Below are positions 26,101 through 40,800 of a stretch of 60,000 nt of DNA, in pieces. A program made the translations under genes and the position numbers. Position 1 is the first letter of the stretch. The number at the start of each line of letters is the position of its first letter. The notes beneath the pieces were generated by a model. It made no database searches, was not told where the DNA came from, and worked only from the letters and a program-made list of their open reading frames with translations. The stretch comes from Membranipora membranacea (lineage: Eukaryota > Bryozoa > Gymnolaemata > Cheilostomatida > Membraniporidae): assembly GCA_914767715.1 (NCBI GenBank), contig OU612071.1, positions 7,921,493 to 7,981,492 on the forward strand, in the 5' to 3' direction.

Positions 26101-29100
26101 CACTTTTGCTCTAAAAAACATGCCAAACGGCGGCAATAAAAAATTAAAAGTTTGTTGCAATCATATCAAACTCAGACAAGTTCAAGCCCTTATATACCTC
26201 ATTCAAAATCCAGAATATGGAGATTCTCGGATAACCTGGTGGCTTGTAACGCTGACTTGAAATTTACAAAAATACACCAAGGGAGGGTATCACGCTTTTT
26301 TTTCGCTCGGATCAAAAAATAGATTTGCTTCTAACCTACCTCATAAGGTGAAGAAACTCCTGCTCATTTCAAATCTGAAATCCGTTTAGCTCTGAGGGTC
26401 TTTGTTCTCAGTCAGCGTCCGTCTTAACGAGGCTCAGTTTTGCTCTAAAAAACATGCCAAATGGCGGCAATAAAAAATTAAAAATTTATCGCAATCATAT
26501 CAAACGCAGACCAGTTCAAGCCCTTATATACCTCATTCAAAATCCAGAATATGGGGATTCTCGGATAACCTGGTGGCTTGTAACGCTGACTTGAAATTTA
26601 CAAAAATACACCAAGGGAGGGTATCACGCTTTTTTTTCGCTCGGATCGAAAAATAGATTTGCTTCTAACCTGCCTCATAAGGTGAAAGAACTCCTGCTCA
26701 TTTCAAATCTGAAATCCGTTTGGCTCTGAGGGTCTTTGTTCTCAGTCAGCGTCCGTCTTAACGAGGCTCACTTTTGCTATAAAAAAACATGCCAAACGGC
26801 GGCAATAAAAAATTAAAAGTTTGTCGCAATCATATCAAACTCAGACCAGTTCAAGCCTTTATATACCTCATTCAAAATCCAGAATATAGAGATTCTCGGA
26901 TAACCTGGTGGCTTGTAACGCTGACTTCAAATTTACAAAAATATACCAAGGGAGGGTATCACGCTTTTTTTTGCTCGGATCCAAAACTAGATTTGCTTTT
27001 AACCTACCTCACAAGGTGAAGCAACTCCCGCTCCTTTCAAATCTGAAATCCGTTTAGCTCTGAGGGTCATTGTTCTCAGTCAGCGTCCGTCCTAACGAGG
27101 CTCACTTTTGCTCTAAAAAAACATGCCAAACGGCGGCAATAAAAAATTAAAAGTTTGTCGCAATCATATCAAACTCAGACCAGTCCAAGCCCTTATATAC
27201 CTCATCCAAAATCCAGAATATGGAGATTCTCGGATAACCTGGTGGCTTGTAACGCTGACTTGAAATTTACATAAATATACCAAGGGAGGGTATCACGCTT
27301 TTTTTTCGCTCGGATCAAAATTTAGATTTGCTTCTAACCTACCTCATGAGGTGAAGAAACTCCTGCTCATTTCAAATCTGAAATCCGTTTAGCTCTGAGG
27401 GTCTTTGTTCTCAGTCAGCGTCCGTCTTAACGAGGCTCACTTTTGCTCTAAAAAAAACATGCCAAACGGCGGCAATATAAAATTAAAAATTTGTTGCAAT
27501 CATATCAAACTCAGACCAGTTAGAGCCCTTATATTCCTCATTCAAAATCCAGAATATGGAGATTCTCGGATAACCAGGTGGCTTGTAACGATGACTTGAA
27601 ATTTACAAAAATATACCAAGGGAGGGTATCACGCTTTTTTTTCGCTCGAATCAAAAAATAGATTTGCTTCTAACCTGCCGCATAAGGTGAAGCAACTACT
27701 GCTCATTTCAAATCTGAAATCCGTTTAGCTCTGAGGGTCTTTGTTCTCAGTCAGAGTCCGTCTTAACGAGGCTCACTTTTGCTCTAAAAAAACATGCCAA
27801 ACGGCGGCAATAAAAAATTAAAAGTTTGTCGCAATCATATCAAACTCAGACCAGTTCAAGCCCTTATATACCTCATTCAAAATCCAGAATATGGAGATTC
27901 TCGGATAACCTGGTGGCTTGTAACACTGACTTGAAATTTACAAAAATATACCAAGGGAGGGTATCACGCTTTCTTTTCGCTCGAATCAAAAAATAGATTT
28001 GCTTCTAACCTACCTCATAAGGTGAAGAAACTCCTGCTCATTTCAAATCTGAAATCCGTTTAGCTCTGAGGGTCTTTGTTCTCAGTCAGCGTCCGTCTTA
28101 ACGAGGCTCACTTTTGCTCTAAAAAAACATGCCAAATGGCGGCAATAAAAAATTAAAAGTTTGTCGCAATCATATCAAACTCAGACCAGTTCAAGCCCTT
28201 ATATACCTCATTCAAATTCCAGAATATGGAGGTTCTCGGATAACCTGGAGGCTTGTAAAGCTGACTTGAAATTTACAGAAATATACCAAGGGAGGGTATC
28301 ACGCTTTTTTTCGCTCGTATCAAAAAATAGATTTGCTTTTCACCTACCTCATAAGGTGAAGCAACTCCTGCTCATTTCAAATCTGAAATCCGTTTAGCTC
28401 TGAGGGTCTTTGTTCTCAGTCAGCATCCATCTTAACGAGGCTCACTTTTGCTCTAAAAAAACATGCCAAACGGCGGCAATAAAAAATTAAAAGTTTGTCG
28501 CAATCATATCAAACTCAGACCAGTTCAAGCCCTTATATACCTCATACAACATCCAGAATATGGAGATTCTCGGATAACCTGGTGGCTTGTAACGCTGACT
28601 TAAAATTTACAAAAATATACCAAGGGAGGGTATCACGCTTTTTTTTCGCTCGGATCAAAAAATAGATTTGCTTTTAACCTACCTCATAAGGTGAAACAAC
28701 TCCTGCTCATTTCAAATCTGAAATCCGTTTAGCTCTGAGGGTCTTTGTTCTCAGTCAGCGTCCGTCTTAACGAGGCTGACTTTTGCTCTAAAAAAACATG
28801 CCAAACGGCGGCAATAAAAAATTAATAGTTTGTCGCAATCATATCAGACTCAGACCAGTTCAAGCCCTTATATACCTCATACAACATCCAGAATATGGAG
28901 ATTCTCGGATAACCTGGTGGCTTGTAACGCTGACTTGAAATTTACAAAAATATACCAAGGGAGGGTATCACGCTTTTTTTTCGCTCGGATCAAAAAATAG
29001 ATTTGCTTTTAACCTACCTCATAAGGTGAAACAACTCCTGCTCATTTCAAATCTGAAATCCGTTTAGCTCTGAGGGTCTTTGTTCTCAGTCAGCGTCCGT

Positions 29101-29801
29101 CTTAACGAGGCTCACTTTTGCTCTAAAAAAACATGCCAAACGGCGGCAATAAAAAATTAATAGTTTGTCGCAATCATATCAGACTCAGACCAGTTCAAGC
29201 CCTTATATACCTCATTCAAAATCCAGAATATGGAGATTCTCGGATGAGCTGGTAGCTTGTAATGCTGACTTGAAATTTACAAAAATATACCAATGGAGGG
29301 TATCACGCTTTTTTTTCGCTCGAATCAAAAAATAGATTTGCTTCTAACCTACCTCATAAGGTGAAGCAACTCCTGCTCCTTTCAAATCTGAAATCCGTTT
29401 AGCTCTGAGGGTCTTTGTTCTCAGTCAGCGTCCGTCTTAACGAGGCTCACTTTTGCTCTAAAAAAACATGCCAAATGGCGGCAATAAAAAATTAAAAGTT
29501 TGTCGCAATCATATCAAACTCAGACCAGTTCAAGCCCTTATATACCTCATTCAAATTCCAGAATATGGAGGTTCTCGGATAACCTGGAGGCTTGTAAAGC
29601 TGACTTGAAATTTACAAAAATATACCAAGGGAGGGTATCACGCTTTTTTTCGCTCGTATCAAAAAATAGATTTGCTTTTCACCTACCTCATAAGGTGAAG
29701 CAACTCCTGCTCATTTCAAATCTGAAATCCGTTTAGCTCTTAGGGTCTTTGTTCTCAGTCAGCATCCATCTTAACGAGGCTCACTTTTGCTCTAAAAAAA
29801 C
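23110..29801 (+). repeat. Higher-order unit 1 (20 monomers, 6692 bp)
   Basis: Order F J K L M N E R S O U V P Q L E F' F'' I E. The K monomer carries a one-base loss (TTCAACCCTT at 23841-23850) shared by the K monomers of units 2, 4 and 5. Private changes here include GGCATTAAAA and AAGCGACTCC in K and GAATATGACGG in M. The tail V P Q L E F' F'' I E is shared with unit 3 but not with units 2, 4 or 5. The offset to unit 2 is 6692 bp over F J K and 6358 bp from M onwards. Confidence 0.87.
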
Positions 29802-32800
29802 ATGCCAAACGGCGGCAATAAAAAATTAAAAGTTTGTCGCAATCATATCAAACTCAGACCAGTTCAAGCCCTTATATACCTCATTCAACATCCAGAATAT
29901 GGAGATTCTCGGATAACCTGGTGGCTTGTAACGCTGACTTGAAATTTACAAAAATATACCAAGGGAGGGTATCACGCTTTTTTTTCGCTCGGATCAAAAA
30001 ATAGATTTGCTTTTAACCTACCTCATAAGGTGAAGCAACTCTTGCTCCTTTCAAATCTGAAATCCGTTTAGCTCTGAGGGTCTTTGTTCTCAGTCAGCGT
30101 CCGTCTTAACGAGGCTCACTTTTGCTCTAAAAAAGCATGCCAAACGGCGGCAATAAAAAATTAAAAGTTTGTCGCAATCATATAAAACTCAGACCAGTTC
30201 AAGCCCTTATATACCTCATTCAAAATCCAGAATATGGAGATTCTTGGATAACCTGGTGGCTTGTAACGCTGACTTGAAATTTACAAAAATATACCAAGGG
30301 AGGGTATCACGCTTTTTTTTCGCTCGGATCAAAAAATAGATTTGCTTTTAACCTACCTCATGAGGTGAATCAACTCCTGCTCATTTCAAATCTGAAATCC
30401 GTTTAGCTCTGAGGGTCTTTGTTCTCAGTCAGCGTCCGTCTTAACGAGGCTCACTTTTGCTCTAAAAAAACATGCCAAACGGCGGCAATAAAAAATTAAA
30501 AGTTTGTCGCAATCATATCAAACTCAGACCAGTTCAACCCTTATATACCTCATTCAAAATCCAGAATATGTAGATTCTCGGATAACCAGGTGGCTTGTAA
30601 CGCTGACTTGAAATTTACAAAAATATACCAAGGGAGGGTATCACGCTTTTTTTTCGCTCGGATCAAAAAATAGATTTGCTTCTAACCTGCCTCATAAGGT
30701 GAAGCAACTCCTGCTCATTTCAAATCTGAAATCCGTTTAGCTCTGAGGGTCTTTGTTCTCAGTCAAAGTCCGTCTCAACGAGGCTCACTTTTGCTCTAAA
30801 AAAACATGCCAAACGGCGGCAATAAAAAATTAAAAGTTTGTCGCAATCATATCAAACTCAGACCAGTTCAAGCCCTTATATACCTCATTCAAAATCCAGA
30901 ATATGGAGGTTCTCGGATAACCTGGTGGCTTGTAACGCTGACTTGAAATTTACAAAAATATACCAAGGGAGGGTATCACGCTTTTTTTCGCTCGGATCAA
31001 AAAATAGATTTGCTTCTAACCTGCCTCATAAGGTGAAGCAACTCCTGCTCATTTCAAATCTGAAATCCGTTTAGCTCTGAGGGTCTTTGTTCTCAGTCAG
31101 CGTCCGTCTTAACGAGGCTCACTTTTGCTCTAAAAAAACATGCCAAACGGCGGCAATAAAAAATTAAAAGTTTTTCGCAATCATATAAAACTCAGACCAG
31201 GTCAAGCCCTTATATACCTCATTCAAAATCCAGAATATGGAGATTCTCGGATAACCTGGTGGCTTGTAACGCTGACTTGAAATTTACAAAAATATACCAA
31301 GGGAGGGTATCACGCTTTTTTTTCGCTCGGATCAAAAAATAGATTTGCTTTTAACCTACCTCATAAGGTGAAGCAACTCCTGCTCCTTTCAAATCTGAAA
31401 TCCGTTTAGCTCTGAGGGTCTTTGTTCTCAGTCAGCGTCCGTCTTAACGAGGCTCACTTTTGCTCTAAAAAAACATGCCAAATGGCGGCAATAAAAAATT
31501 AAAAGTTTGTCGCAATCATATCAAACTCAGACCAGTTCAAGCCCTTATATACCTCATTCAAATTCCAGAATATGGAGATTCTCGGATAACCTGGAGGCTT
31601 GTTAAGCTGACTTGAAATTTACAAAAATATACCAAGGGAGGGTATCACGCTTTTTTTCGCTCGTATCAAAAAATAGATTTGCTTTTCACCTACCTCATAA
31701 GGTGAAGCAACTCCTGCTCATTTCAAATCTGAAATCCGTTTAGCTCTGAGGGTCTTTGTTCTCAGTCAGCGTCCGTCTTAACGAGGCTCACCTTTGCTTT
31801 AAAAAAACATGCCAAACGGCGGCAATAAAAAATTAAAAGTTTGTCGCAATCATATCAAACTCAGACCAGTTCAAGCCCTTATATACCTCATTCAAAATCC
31901 AGAATATGGAGATTCTCGGATAACCTGGTGGCTTGTAACGCTGACTTGAAATTTACAAAAATATACCAAGGGAGGGTATCACGCTTTTTTTTCGCTCGGA
32001 TCCAAAACTATATTTGCTTTTAACCTACCTCACAAGGTGAAGCAACTCCCGCTCCTTTCAAATCTGAAATCCGTTTAGCTCTGAGGGTCTTTGTTCTCAG
32101 TCAGCGTCCGTCTTAACGAGGCTCACTTTTGCTCTAAAAAAACATGCCAACAGGCGGCAATAAAAAATAAAAAGTTTGTCGCAATCATATCAAACTCAGA
32201 CCAGTTCAAGCCCATATATACCTCAATCAAAATCCAGAATATGGAGATTCTCGGATAACCTGGTGGCTTGTAACACTGACTTAAAATTTACAAAAATATA
32301 CCAAGGGAGGGTATCAAGCTTTTTTTTCGCTCGGATCAAAAAATAGATTTGCTTCAAACCTACCTCATAAGGCGAAGAAACTCCTGCTCATTTCAAATCT
32401 GAAATCCGTTTGGCTTTGAGGGTCTTTGTTCTCAGTCAGCGTCCGTCTTAACAAGGCTCACTTTTGCTCTAAAAAACATGCCAAACGGCGGCAATAAAAA
32501 ATTAAAAGTTTGTTGCAATCATATCAAACTCAGACAAGTTCAAGCCCTTATATACCTCATTCAAAATCCAGAATATGGAGATTCTCGGATAACCTGGTGG
32601 CTTGTAACGCCGACTTGAAATTTACAAAAATACACCAAGGGAGGGTATCACGCTTTTTTTTCGCTCGGATCAAAAAATAGATTTGCTTCTAACCTACCTC
32701 ATAAGGTGAAGAAACTCCTGCTCATTTCAAATCTGAAATCCGTTTAGCTCTGAGGGTCTTTGTTCTCAGTCAGTGTCCGTCTTAACGAGGCTCACTTTTG

Positions 32801-34487
32801 CTCTAAAAAACATGCCAAATGGCGGCAATAAAAAATTAAAAATTTGTCGCAATCATATCAAACGCAGACCAGTTCAAACCCTTATATACCTCATTCAAAA
32901 TCCAGAATATGGGGATTCTCGGATAACCTGGTGGCTTGTAACGCTGACTTGAAATTTACAAAAATACACCAAGGGAGGGTATCACGCTTTTTTTTCGCTC
33001 GGATCGAAAAATAGATTTGCTTCTAACCTGCCTCATAAGGTGAAAGAACTCCTGCTCATTTCAAATCTGAAATCCGTTTGGCTCTGAGGGTCTTTGTTCT
33101 CAGTCAGCGTCCGTCTTAACGAGGCTCACTTTTGCTATAAAAAAACATGCCAAACGGCGGCAATAAAAAATTAAAAGTTTGTCGCAATCATATCAAACTC
33201 AGACCAGCTCAAACCCTTATATACCTCATTCAAAATCCAGAATATGGAGATTCTCGGATAACCTGGTGGCTTGTAACGCTGACTTGAAATTTACAAAAAT
33301 ATACCAAGGGAGGGTATCACGCTTTTTTTTCGCTCGGATCCAAAACTAGATTTGCTTTTAACCTACCTCACAAGGTGAAGCAACTCCCGCTCCTTTCAAA
33401 TCTGAAATCCGTTTAGCTCTGAGGGTCTTTGTTCTCAGTCAGCGTCCGTCTTAACGAGGCTCACTTTTGCTCTAAAAAAACATGCCAACAGGCGGCAATA
33501 AAAAATTAAAAGTTTGTCGCAATCATATCAAACTCAGACCAGTTCAAGCCTTTATATACCTCATTCAAAATCCAGAATATAGAGATTCTCGGATAACCTG
33601 GTGGCTTGTAACGCTGACTTCAAATTTACAAAAATATACCAAGGGAGGGTATCACGCTTTTTTTTCGCTCGGATCCAAAACTAGATTTGCTTTTAACCTA
33701 CCTCACAAGGTGAAGCAACTCCCGCTCCTTTCAAATCTGAAATCCGTTTAGCTCTGAGGGTCATTGTTCTCAGTCAGCGTCCGTCCTAACGAGGCTCACT
33801 TTTGCTCTAAAAAAACATGCCAAACGGCGGCAATAAAAAATTAAAAGTTTGTCGCAATCATATCAAACTCAGACCAGTCCAAGCCCTTATATACCTCATC
33901 CAAAATCCAGAATATGGAGATTCTCGGATAACCTGGTGGCTTGTAACGCTGACTTGAAATTTACATAAATATACCAAGGGAGGGTATCACGCTTTTTTTT
34001 CGCTCGGATCAAAAAATAGATTTGCTTCTAACCTACCTCATAAGGTGAAGCAACTCCTGCTCATTTCAAATCTGAAATCCGTTTAGCTCTGAGGGTCATT
34101 GTTCTCAGTCAGCGTCCGTCTTAACGAGGCTCACTTTTGCTCTAAAAAAACATGCCAAACGGCGGCAATAAAAAATTAAAAGTTTCTCGCAATCATATCA
34201 AACTCAGACCAGTTCAAGCCCTTATATACCTCATTCAAAATCCAGAATATGGAGATTCTCGGATAAGCTGGTGGCTTGTAACGCTGACTTGAAATTTACA
34301 AAAATATACCAAGGGAGGGTATCACGTTTTTTTTTCGCTCAGATCAAAATATAGATTTGCTTCTAACCTACCTCATGAGGTGAAGAAACTCCTGCTCATT
34401 TCAAATCTGAAATCCGTTTAGCTCTGAGGGTCTTTGTTCTCAGTCAGCGTCCGTCTTAACGAGGCTCACTTTTGCTCTAAAAAAAAC

Positions 34488-36162
34488 ATGCCAAACGGCG
34501 GCAATATAAAATTAAAAATTTGTTGCAATCATATCAAACTCAGACCAGTTAGAGCCCTTATATACCTCATTCAAAATCCAGAATATGGAGATTCTCGGAT
34601 AACCTGGTGGCTTGTAACGCTGACTTGAAATTTACAAAAATATACCAAGGGAGGGTATCACGCTTTTTATTCGCTCGGATCAAAAAATAGATTTGCTTCT
34701 AACCTACCTCATAAGGTGAAGCAACTCCTGCTCATTTCAAATCTGAAATCCGTTTAGCTCTGAGGGTCTTTGTTCTCAGTCAGCGTCCGTCTTAAGGAGG
34801 CTCACTTTTGCTCTAAAAAAACATCCCAAATGGCGGCAATAAAAAATTAAAAGTTTGTCGCAATCATATCAAACGCAGACCAGTTCAAGCCCTTATATAC
34901 CTCATTCAAAATCCAGAATATGGAGATTCTCGGATAACCTGGTGGCTTGTAACGCTGACATGAAATTTACAAAAATACACTAAGGGAGGGTATCACGCTT
35001 TTTTTTCGCTCGAATCAAAAAATAGATTTGCTTCTAACCTGCCCCATAAGGTGAAACAACTCCTGCTCATTTCAAATCTGAAATCCGTTTAGCTCTGAGG
35101 GTCTTTGTTCTCAGTCAGCGTCCGTCATAACGAGGCTCACTTTTGCTCTAAAAAAACCTGCCAAACGGCGGCAATAAAAAATTAAAAGTTTGTCGCAATC
35201 ATATCAAACTCAGACCAGTTCAAGCCCTTATATAGCACATTCAAAATCCAGAATATGGAGATTCTCGGATAACCTGGTGGCTTGTAACGCTGACTTGAAA
35301 TTTACAAAAAGATACCAAGGGAGGGTATCACGCTTTTTTTTCGCTCGGATCAAAAACTAGATTTGCTTTTAACCTACCTCACAAGGTGAAGCAACTCCCG
35401 CTCCTTTCAAATCTGAAATCCGTTTAGCTCTGAGGGTCTTTGTTCTCAGTCAGCGTCCGTCTTAACGAGGCTCACTTTTGCTCTAAAAAAACATGCCAAA
35501 CGGCGGCAATAAAAAATTAAAAGTTTGTCGCAATCATATCAAACTCAGACCAGTTCAAGCCTTTATATACCTCATTCAAAATCCAGAATATAGAGATTCT
35601 CGGATAACCTGGTGGCTTGTAACGCTGACTTCAAATTTACAAAAATATACCAAGGGAGGGTATCACGCTTTTTTTTCGCTCGGATCAAAAACTAGATTTG
35701 CTTTTAACCTACCTCACAAGGTGAAGCAACTCCCGCTCCTTTCAAATCTGAAATCCGTTTAGCTCTGAGGGTCATTGTTCTCAGTCAGCATCCGTCCTAA
35801 CGAGGCTCACTTTTGCTCTAAAAAACATGCCAAACGGTGGCAATAAAAAATTAAAAGTTTGTCGCAATCATATCAAACTCAGACCAGTTCAAGCCCTTAT
35901 ATACCTCATCCAAAATCCAGAATATGGAGATTCTCGGATAACCTGGTGGCTTGTAACGCTGACTTGAAATTTACATAAATATACCAAGGGAGGGTATCAC
36001 GTTTTTTTTTCGCTCAGATCAAAATATAGATTTGCTTCTAACCTACCTCATGAGGTGAAGAAACTCCTGCTCATTTCAAATCTGAAATCCGTTTAGCTCT
36101 GAGGGTCTTTGTTCTCAGTCAGCGTCCGTCTTAACGAGGCTCACTTTTGCTCTAAAAAAAAC
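34488..36162 (+). repeat. Local duplication inside unit 2, first copy (Q Y Z V P)
   Basis: Five monomers, 1675 bp. Markers are CAATATAAAATT and GTTAGAGCC in Q, a CATCCCAAATGG start and ACACTAAGG in Y, an ACCTGCC start and TATAGCACATTC in Z, AATATAGAG in V, and CGGTGGC in P. The last monomer ends with CGCTCAGATCAAAATATAG, a marker of X, so its right part is chimeric with the sequence just left of the Q monomer. Confidence 0.85.
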
Positions 36163-37502
36163 ATGCCAAACGGCGGCAATATAAAATTAAAAATTTGTTG
36201 CAATCATATCAAACTCAGACCAGTTAGAGCCCTTATATACCTCATTCAAAATCCAGAATATGGAGATTCTCGGATAACCTGGTGGCTTGTAACGCTGACT
36301 TGAAATTTACAAAAATATACCAAGGGAGGGTATCACGCTTTTTATTCGCTCGGATCAAAAAATAGATTTGCTTCTAACCTACCTCATAAGGTGAAGCAAC
36401 TCCTGCTCATTTCAAATCTGAAATCCGTTTAGCTCTGAGGGTCTTTGTTCTCAGTCAGCGTCCGTCTTAAGGAGGCTCACTTTTGCTCTAAAAAAACATC
36501 CCAAATGGCGGCAATAAAAAATTAAAAGTTTGTCGCAATCATATCAAACGCAGACCAGTTCAAGCCCTTATATACCTCATTCAAAATCCAGAATATGGAG
36601 ATTCTCGGATAACCTGGTGGCTTGTAACGCTGACATGAAATTTACAAAAATACACTAAGGGAGGGTATCACGCTTTTTTTTCGCTCGAATCAAAAAATAG
36701 ATTTGCTTCTAACCTGCCCCATAAGGTGAAACAACTCCTGCTCATTTCAAATCTGAAATCCGTTTAGCTCTGAGGGTCTTTGTTCTCAGTCAGCGTCCGT
36801 CATAACGAGGCTCACTTTTGCTCTAAAAAAACCTGCCAAACGGCGGCAATAAAAAATTAAAAGTTTGTCGCAATCATATCAAACTCAGACCAGTTCAAGC
36901 CTTTATATACCTCATTCAAAATCCAGAATATAGAGATTCTCGGATAACCTGGTGGCTTGTAACGCTGACTTCAAATTTACAAAAATATACCAAGGGAGGG
37001 TATCACGCTTTTTTTTCGCTCGGATCAAAAACTAGATTTGCTTTTAACCTACCTCACAAGGTGAAGCAACTCCCGCTCCTTTCAAATCTGAAATCCGTTT
37101 AGCTCTGAGGGTCATTGTTCTCAGTCAGCGTCCGTCCTAACGAGGCTCACTTTTGCTCTAAAAAACATGCCAAACGGTGGCAATAAAAAATCAAAAGTTT
37201 GTCGCAATCATATCAAACTCAGACCAGTTCAAGCCCTTATATACCTCATCCAAAATCCAGAATATGGAGATTCTCGGATAACCTGGTGGCTTGTAACGCT
37301 GACTTGAAATTTACATAAATATACCAAGGGAGGGTATCACGCTTTTTTTTCGCTCGGATCAAAAAATAGATTTGCTTCTAACCTACCTCATGAGGTGAAG
37401 AAACTCCTGCTCATTTCAAATCTGAAATCCGTTTAGCTCTGAAGGTCTTTGTTTTCAGTCATCGTCCGTCTTAACGAGGCTCACTTTTGCTCTAAAAAAA
37501 AC
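36163..37502 (+). repeat. Local duplication inside unit 2, second copy (Q Y Z/V P)
   Basis: Four monomers. Q and Y match the first copy at a 1675-bp offset. The monomer at 36833 starts with the ACCTGCC of Z and continues with the AAGCCTTTA and AATATAGAG of V, so one monomer was removed by recombination between Z and V. P follows at a 1341-bp offset. Confidence 0.85.
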
Positions 37503-37837
37503 ATGCCAAACGGCGGCAATAAAAAATTAAAAGTTTGTCGCAATCATATCAAACTCAGACCAGTTCAAGCCCTTATATACCACATTCAAAATCCAGAATA
37601 TGGAGATTCTCGGATAACCTGGTGGCTTGTAACGCTGACTTGAAATTTACAAAAATATACCAAGAGAGGGTATCACGCTTTTTTTTCGCTCGGATCAAAA
37701 ACTAGATTTGCTTTTAACCTACCTCACAAGGTGAAGCAACTCCCGCTCCTTTCAAATCTGAAATCCGTTTAGCTCTGAGGGTCTTTGTTCTCAGTCAGCG
37801 TCCGTCTTAACGAGGCTCACTTTTGCTGTAAAAAAAC

Positions 37838-40800
37838 ATGCCAAACGGCGGCAATAAAAAATTAAAAGTTTGTCGCAATCATATCAAACTCAGACCAGTT
37901 CAAGCCCATATATACCTCAATCAAAATCCAGAATATGGAGATTCTCGGATAACCTGGTGGCTTGTGACACTGACTTAAAATTTACAAAAATATACCAAGG
38001 GAGGGTATCAAGCTTTTTTTTCGCTCGGATCAAAAAATAGATTTGCTTCTAACCTACCTCATAAGGCGAAGAAACTCCTGCTCATTTCAAATCTGAAATC
38101 CGTTTGGCTCTGAGGGTCTTTGTTCTCAGTCAGCGTCCGTCTTAACAAGGCTCACTTTTGCTCTAAAAAACATGCCAAACGGCGGCAATAAAAAATTAAA
38201 AGTTTGTTGCAATCATATCAAACTCAGACAAGTTCAAGCCCTTATATACCTCATTCAAAATCCAGAATATGGAGATTCTCGGATAACCTGGTGGCTTGTA
38301 ACGCTGACTTGAAATTTACAAAAATACACCAAGGGAGGGTATCACGCTTTTTTTTCGCTCGGATCAAAAAATAGATTTGCTTCTAACCTACCTCATAAGG
38401 TGAAGAAACTCCTGCTCATTTCAAATCTGAAATCCGTTTAGCTCTGAGGGTCTTTGTTCTCAGTCAGCGTCCGTCTTAACGAGGCTCAGTTTTGCTCTAA
38501 AAAACATGCCAAATGGCGGCAATAAAAAATTAAAAATTTGTCGCAATCATATCAAACGCAGACCAGTTCAAGCCCTTATATACCTCATTCAAAATCCAGA
38601 ATATGGGGATTCTCGGATAACCTGGTGGCTTGTAACGCTGACTTGAAATTTACAAAAATACACCAAGGGAGGGTATCACGCTTTTTTTTCGCTCGGATCG
38701 AAAAATAGATTTGCTTCTAACCTGCCTCATAAGGTGAAAGAACTCCTGCTCATTTCAAATCTGAAATCCGTTTGGCTCTGAGGGTCTTTGTTCTCAGTCA
38801 GCGTCCGTCTTAACGAGGCTCACTTTTGCTATAAAAAAACATGCCAAACGGCGGCAATAAAAAATTAAAAGTTTGTCGCAATCATATCAAACTCAGACCA
38901 GTTCAAGCCTTTATATACCTCATTCAAAATCCAGAATATAGAGATTCTCGGATAACCTGGTGGCTTGTAACGCTGACTTCAAATTTACAAAAATATACCA
39001 AGGGAGGGTATCACGCTTTTTTTTGCTCGGATCCAAAACTAGATTTGCTTTTAACCTACCTCACAAGGTGAAGCAACTCCCGCTCCTTTCAAATCTGAAA
39101 TCCGTTTAGCTCTGAGGGTCATTGTTCTCAGTCAGCGTCCGTCCTAACGAGGCTCACTTTTGCTCTAAAAAAACATGCCAAACGGCGGCAATAAAAAATT
39201 AAAAGTTTGTCGCAATCATATCAAACTCAGACCAGTCCAAGCCCTTATATACCTCATCCAAAATCCAGAATATGGAGATTCTCGGATAACCTGGTGGCTT
39301 GTAACGCTGACTTGAAATTTACATAAATATACCAAGGGAGGGTATCACGCTTTTTTTTCGCTCGGATCAAAATATAGATTTGCTTCTAACCTACCTCATG
39401 AGGTGAAGAAACTCCTGCTCATTTCAAATCTGAAATCCGTTTAGCTCTGAGGGTCTTTGTTCTCAGTCAGCGTCCGTCTTAACGAGGCTCACTTTTCCTC
39501 TAAAAAAAACATGCCAAACGGCGGCAATATAAAATTAAAAATTTGTTGCAATCATATCAAACTCAGACCAGTTAGAGCCCTTATATACCTCATTCAAAAT
39601 CCAGAATATGGAGATTCTCGGATAACCAGGTGGCTTGTAACGATGACTTGAAATTTACAAAAATATACCAAGGGAGGGTATCACGCTTTTTTTCGCTCGA
39701 ATCAAAAAATAGATTTGCTTCTAACCTGCCTCATAAGGTGAAGCAACTACTGCTCATTTCAAATCTGAAATCCGTTTAGCTCTGAGGGTCTTTGTTCTCA
39801 GTCAGAGTCCGTCTTAACGAGGCTCACTTTTGCTCTAAAAAAACATGCCAAACGGCGGCAATAAAAAATTAAAAGTTTGTCGCAATCATATCAAACTCAG
39901 ACCAGTTCAAGCCCTTATATACCTCATTCAAAATCCAGAATATGGAGATTCTTGGATAACCTGGTGGCTTGTAACACTGACTTGAAATTTACAAAAATAT
40001 ACCAAGGGAGGGTATCACGCTTTCTTTTCGCTCGGATCAAAAAATAGATTTGCTTCTAACCTACCTCATAAGGTGAAGAAACTCCTGCTCATTTCAAATC
40101 TGAAATCCGTTTAGCTCTGAGGGTCTTTGTTCTCAGTCAACGTCCGTCTTAACGAGGCTCACTTTTGCTCTAAAAAAACATGCCAATTGGCGGCAATAAA
40201 AAATTAAAAGTTTGTCGCAATCTTATCAAACTCAGACCAGTTCAAGCCCTTATATACCTCATTCAAAATCCAAAATATGGAGGTTCTCGGATAACCTGGT
40301 GGCTTGTAACGCTGACTTGAAATTTACAAAAATATACCAAGGGAGGGTATCACGCTTTTTTTCGCTCGGATCAAAAAATAGATTTGCTTCTAACCTGCCT
40401 CATAAGGTGAAGCAACTCCTGCTCATTTCAAATCTGAAATCCGTTTAGCTCTGAGGGTCTTTGTTCTCAGTCAGCGTCCGTCTTAACGAGGCTCACTTTT
40501 GCTCTAAAAATACATGCCAAACGGCGGCAATAAAAAATTAAAAGTTTGTCGCAATCATATAAAACTCAGACCAGTTCAAGCCCTTATATACCTCATTCAA
40601 AATCCAGAATATGGAGATTCTCGGATAACCTGGTGGCTTGTAACGCTGACTTGAAATTTACAAAAATATACCAAGGGAGGGTATCACGCTTTTTTTTCGC
40701 TCGGAACAAAAAATAGATTTGCTTTTAACCTACCTCATAAGGTGAAGCAACTCTTGCTCCTTTCAAATCTGAAATCCGTTTAGCTCTGAGGGTCTTTGTT

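Larger units (their letters stand above)
29802..37837 (+). repeat. Higher-order unit 2 (24 monomers, 8036 bp)
   Basis: Order F J K M N E R S O U W V P X Q Y Z V P Q Y Z/V P Z. Compared with units 1, 4 and 5 it lacks the L monomer after K, which explains the change of offset by one monomer length. It contains an internal partial duplication of the Q Y Z V P segment (34488-37502). The last monomer ends with GCTGTAAAAAAAC at 37825-37837, a word that recurs at the ends of units 4 and 5. Confidence 0.86.
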
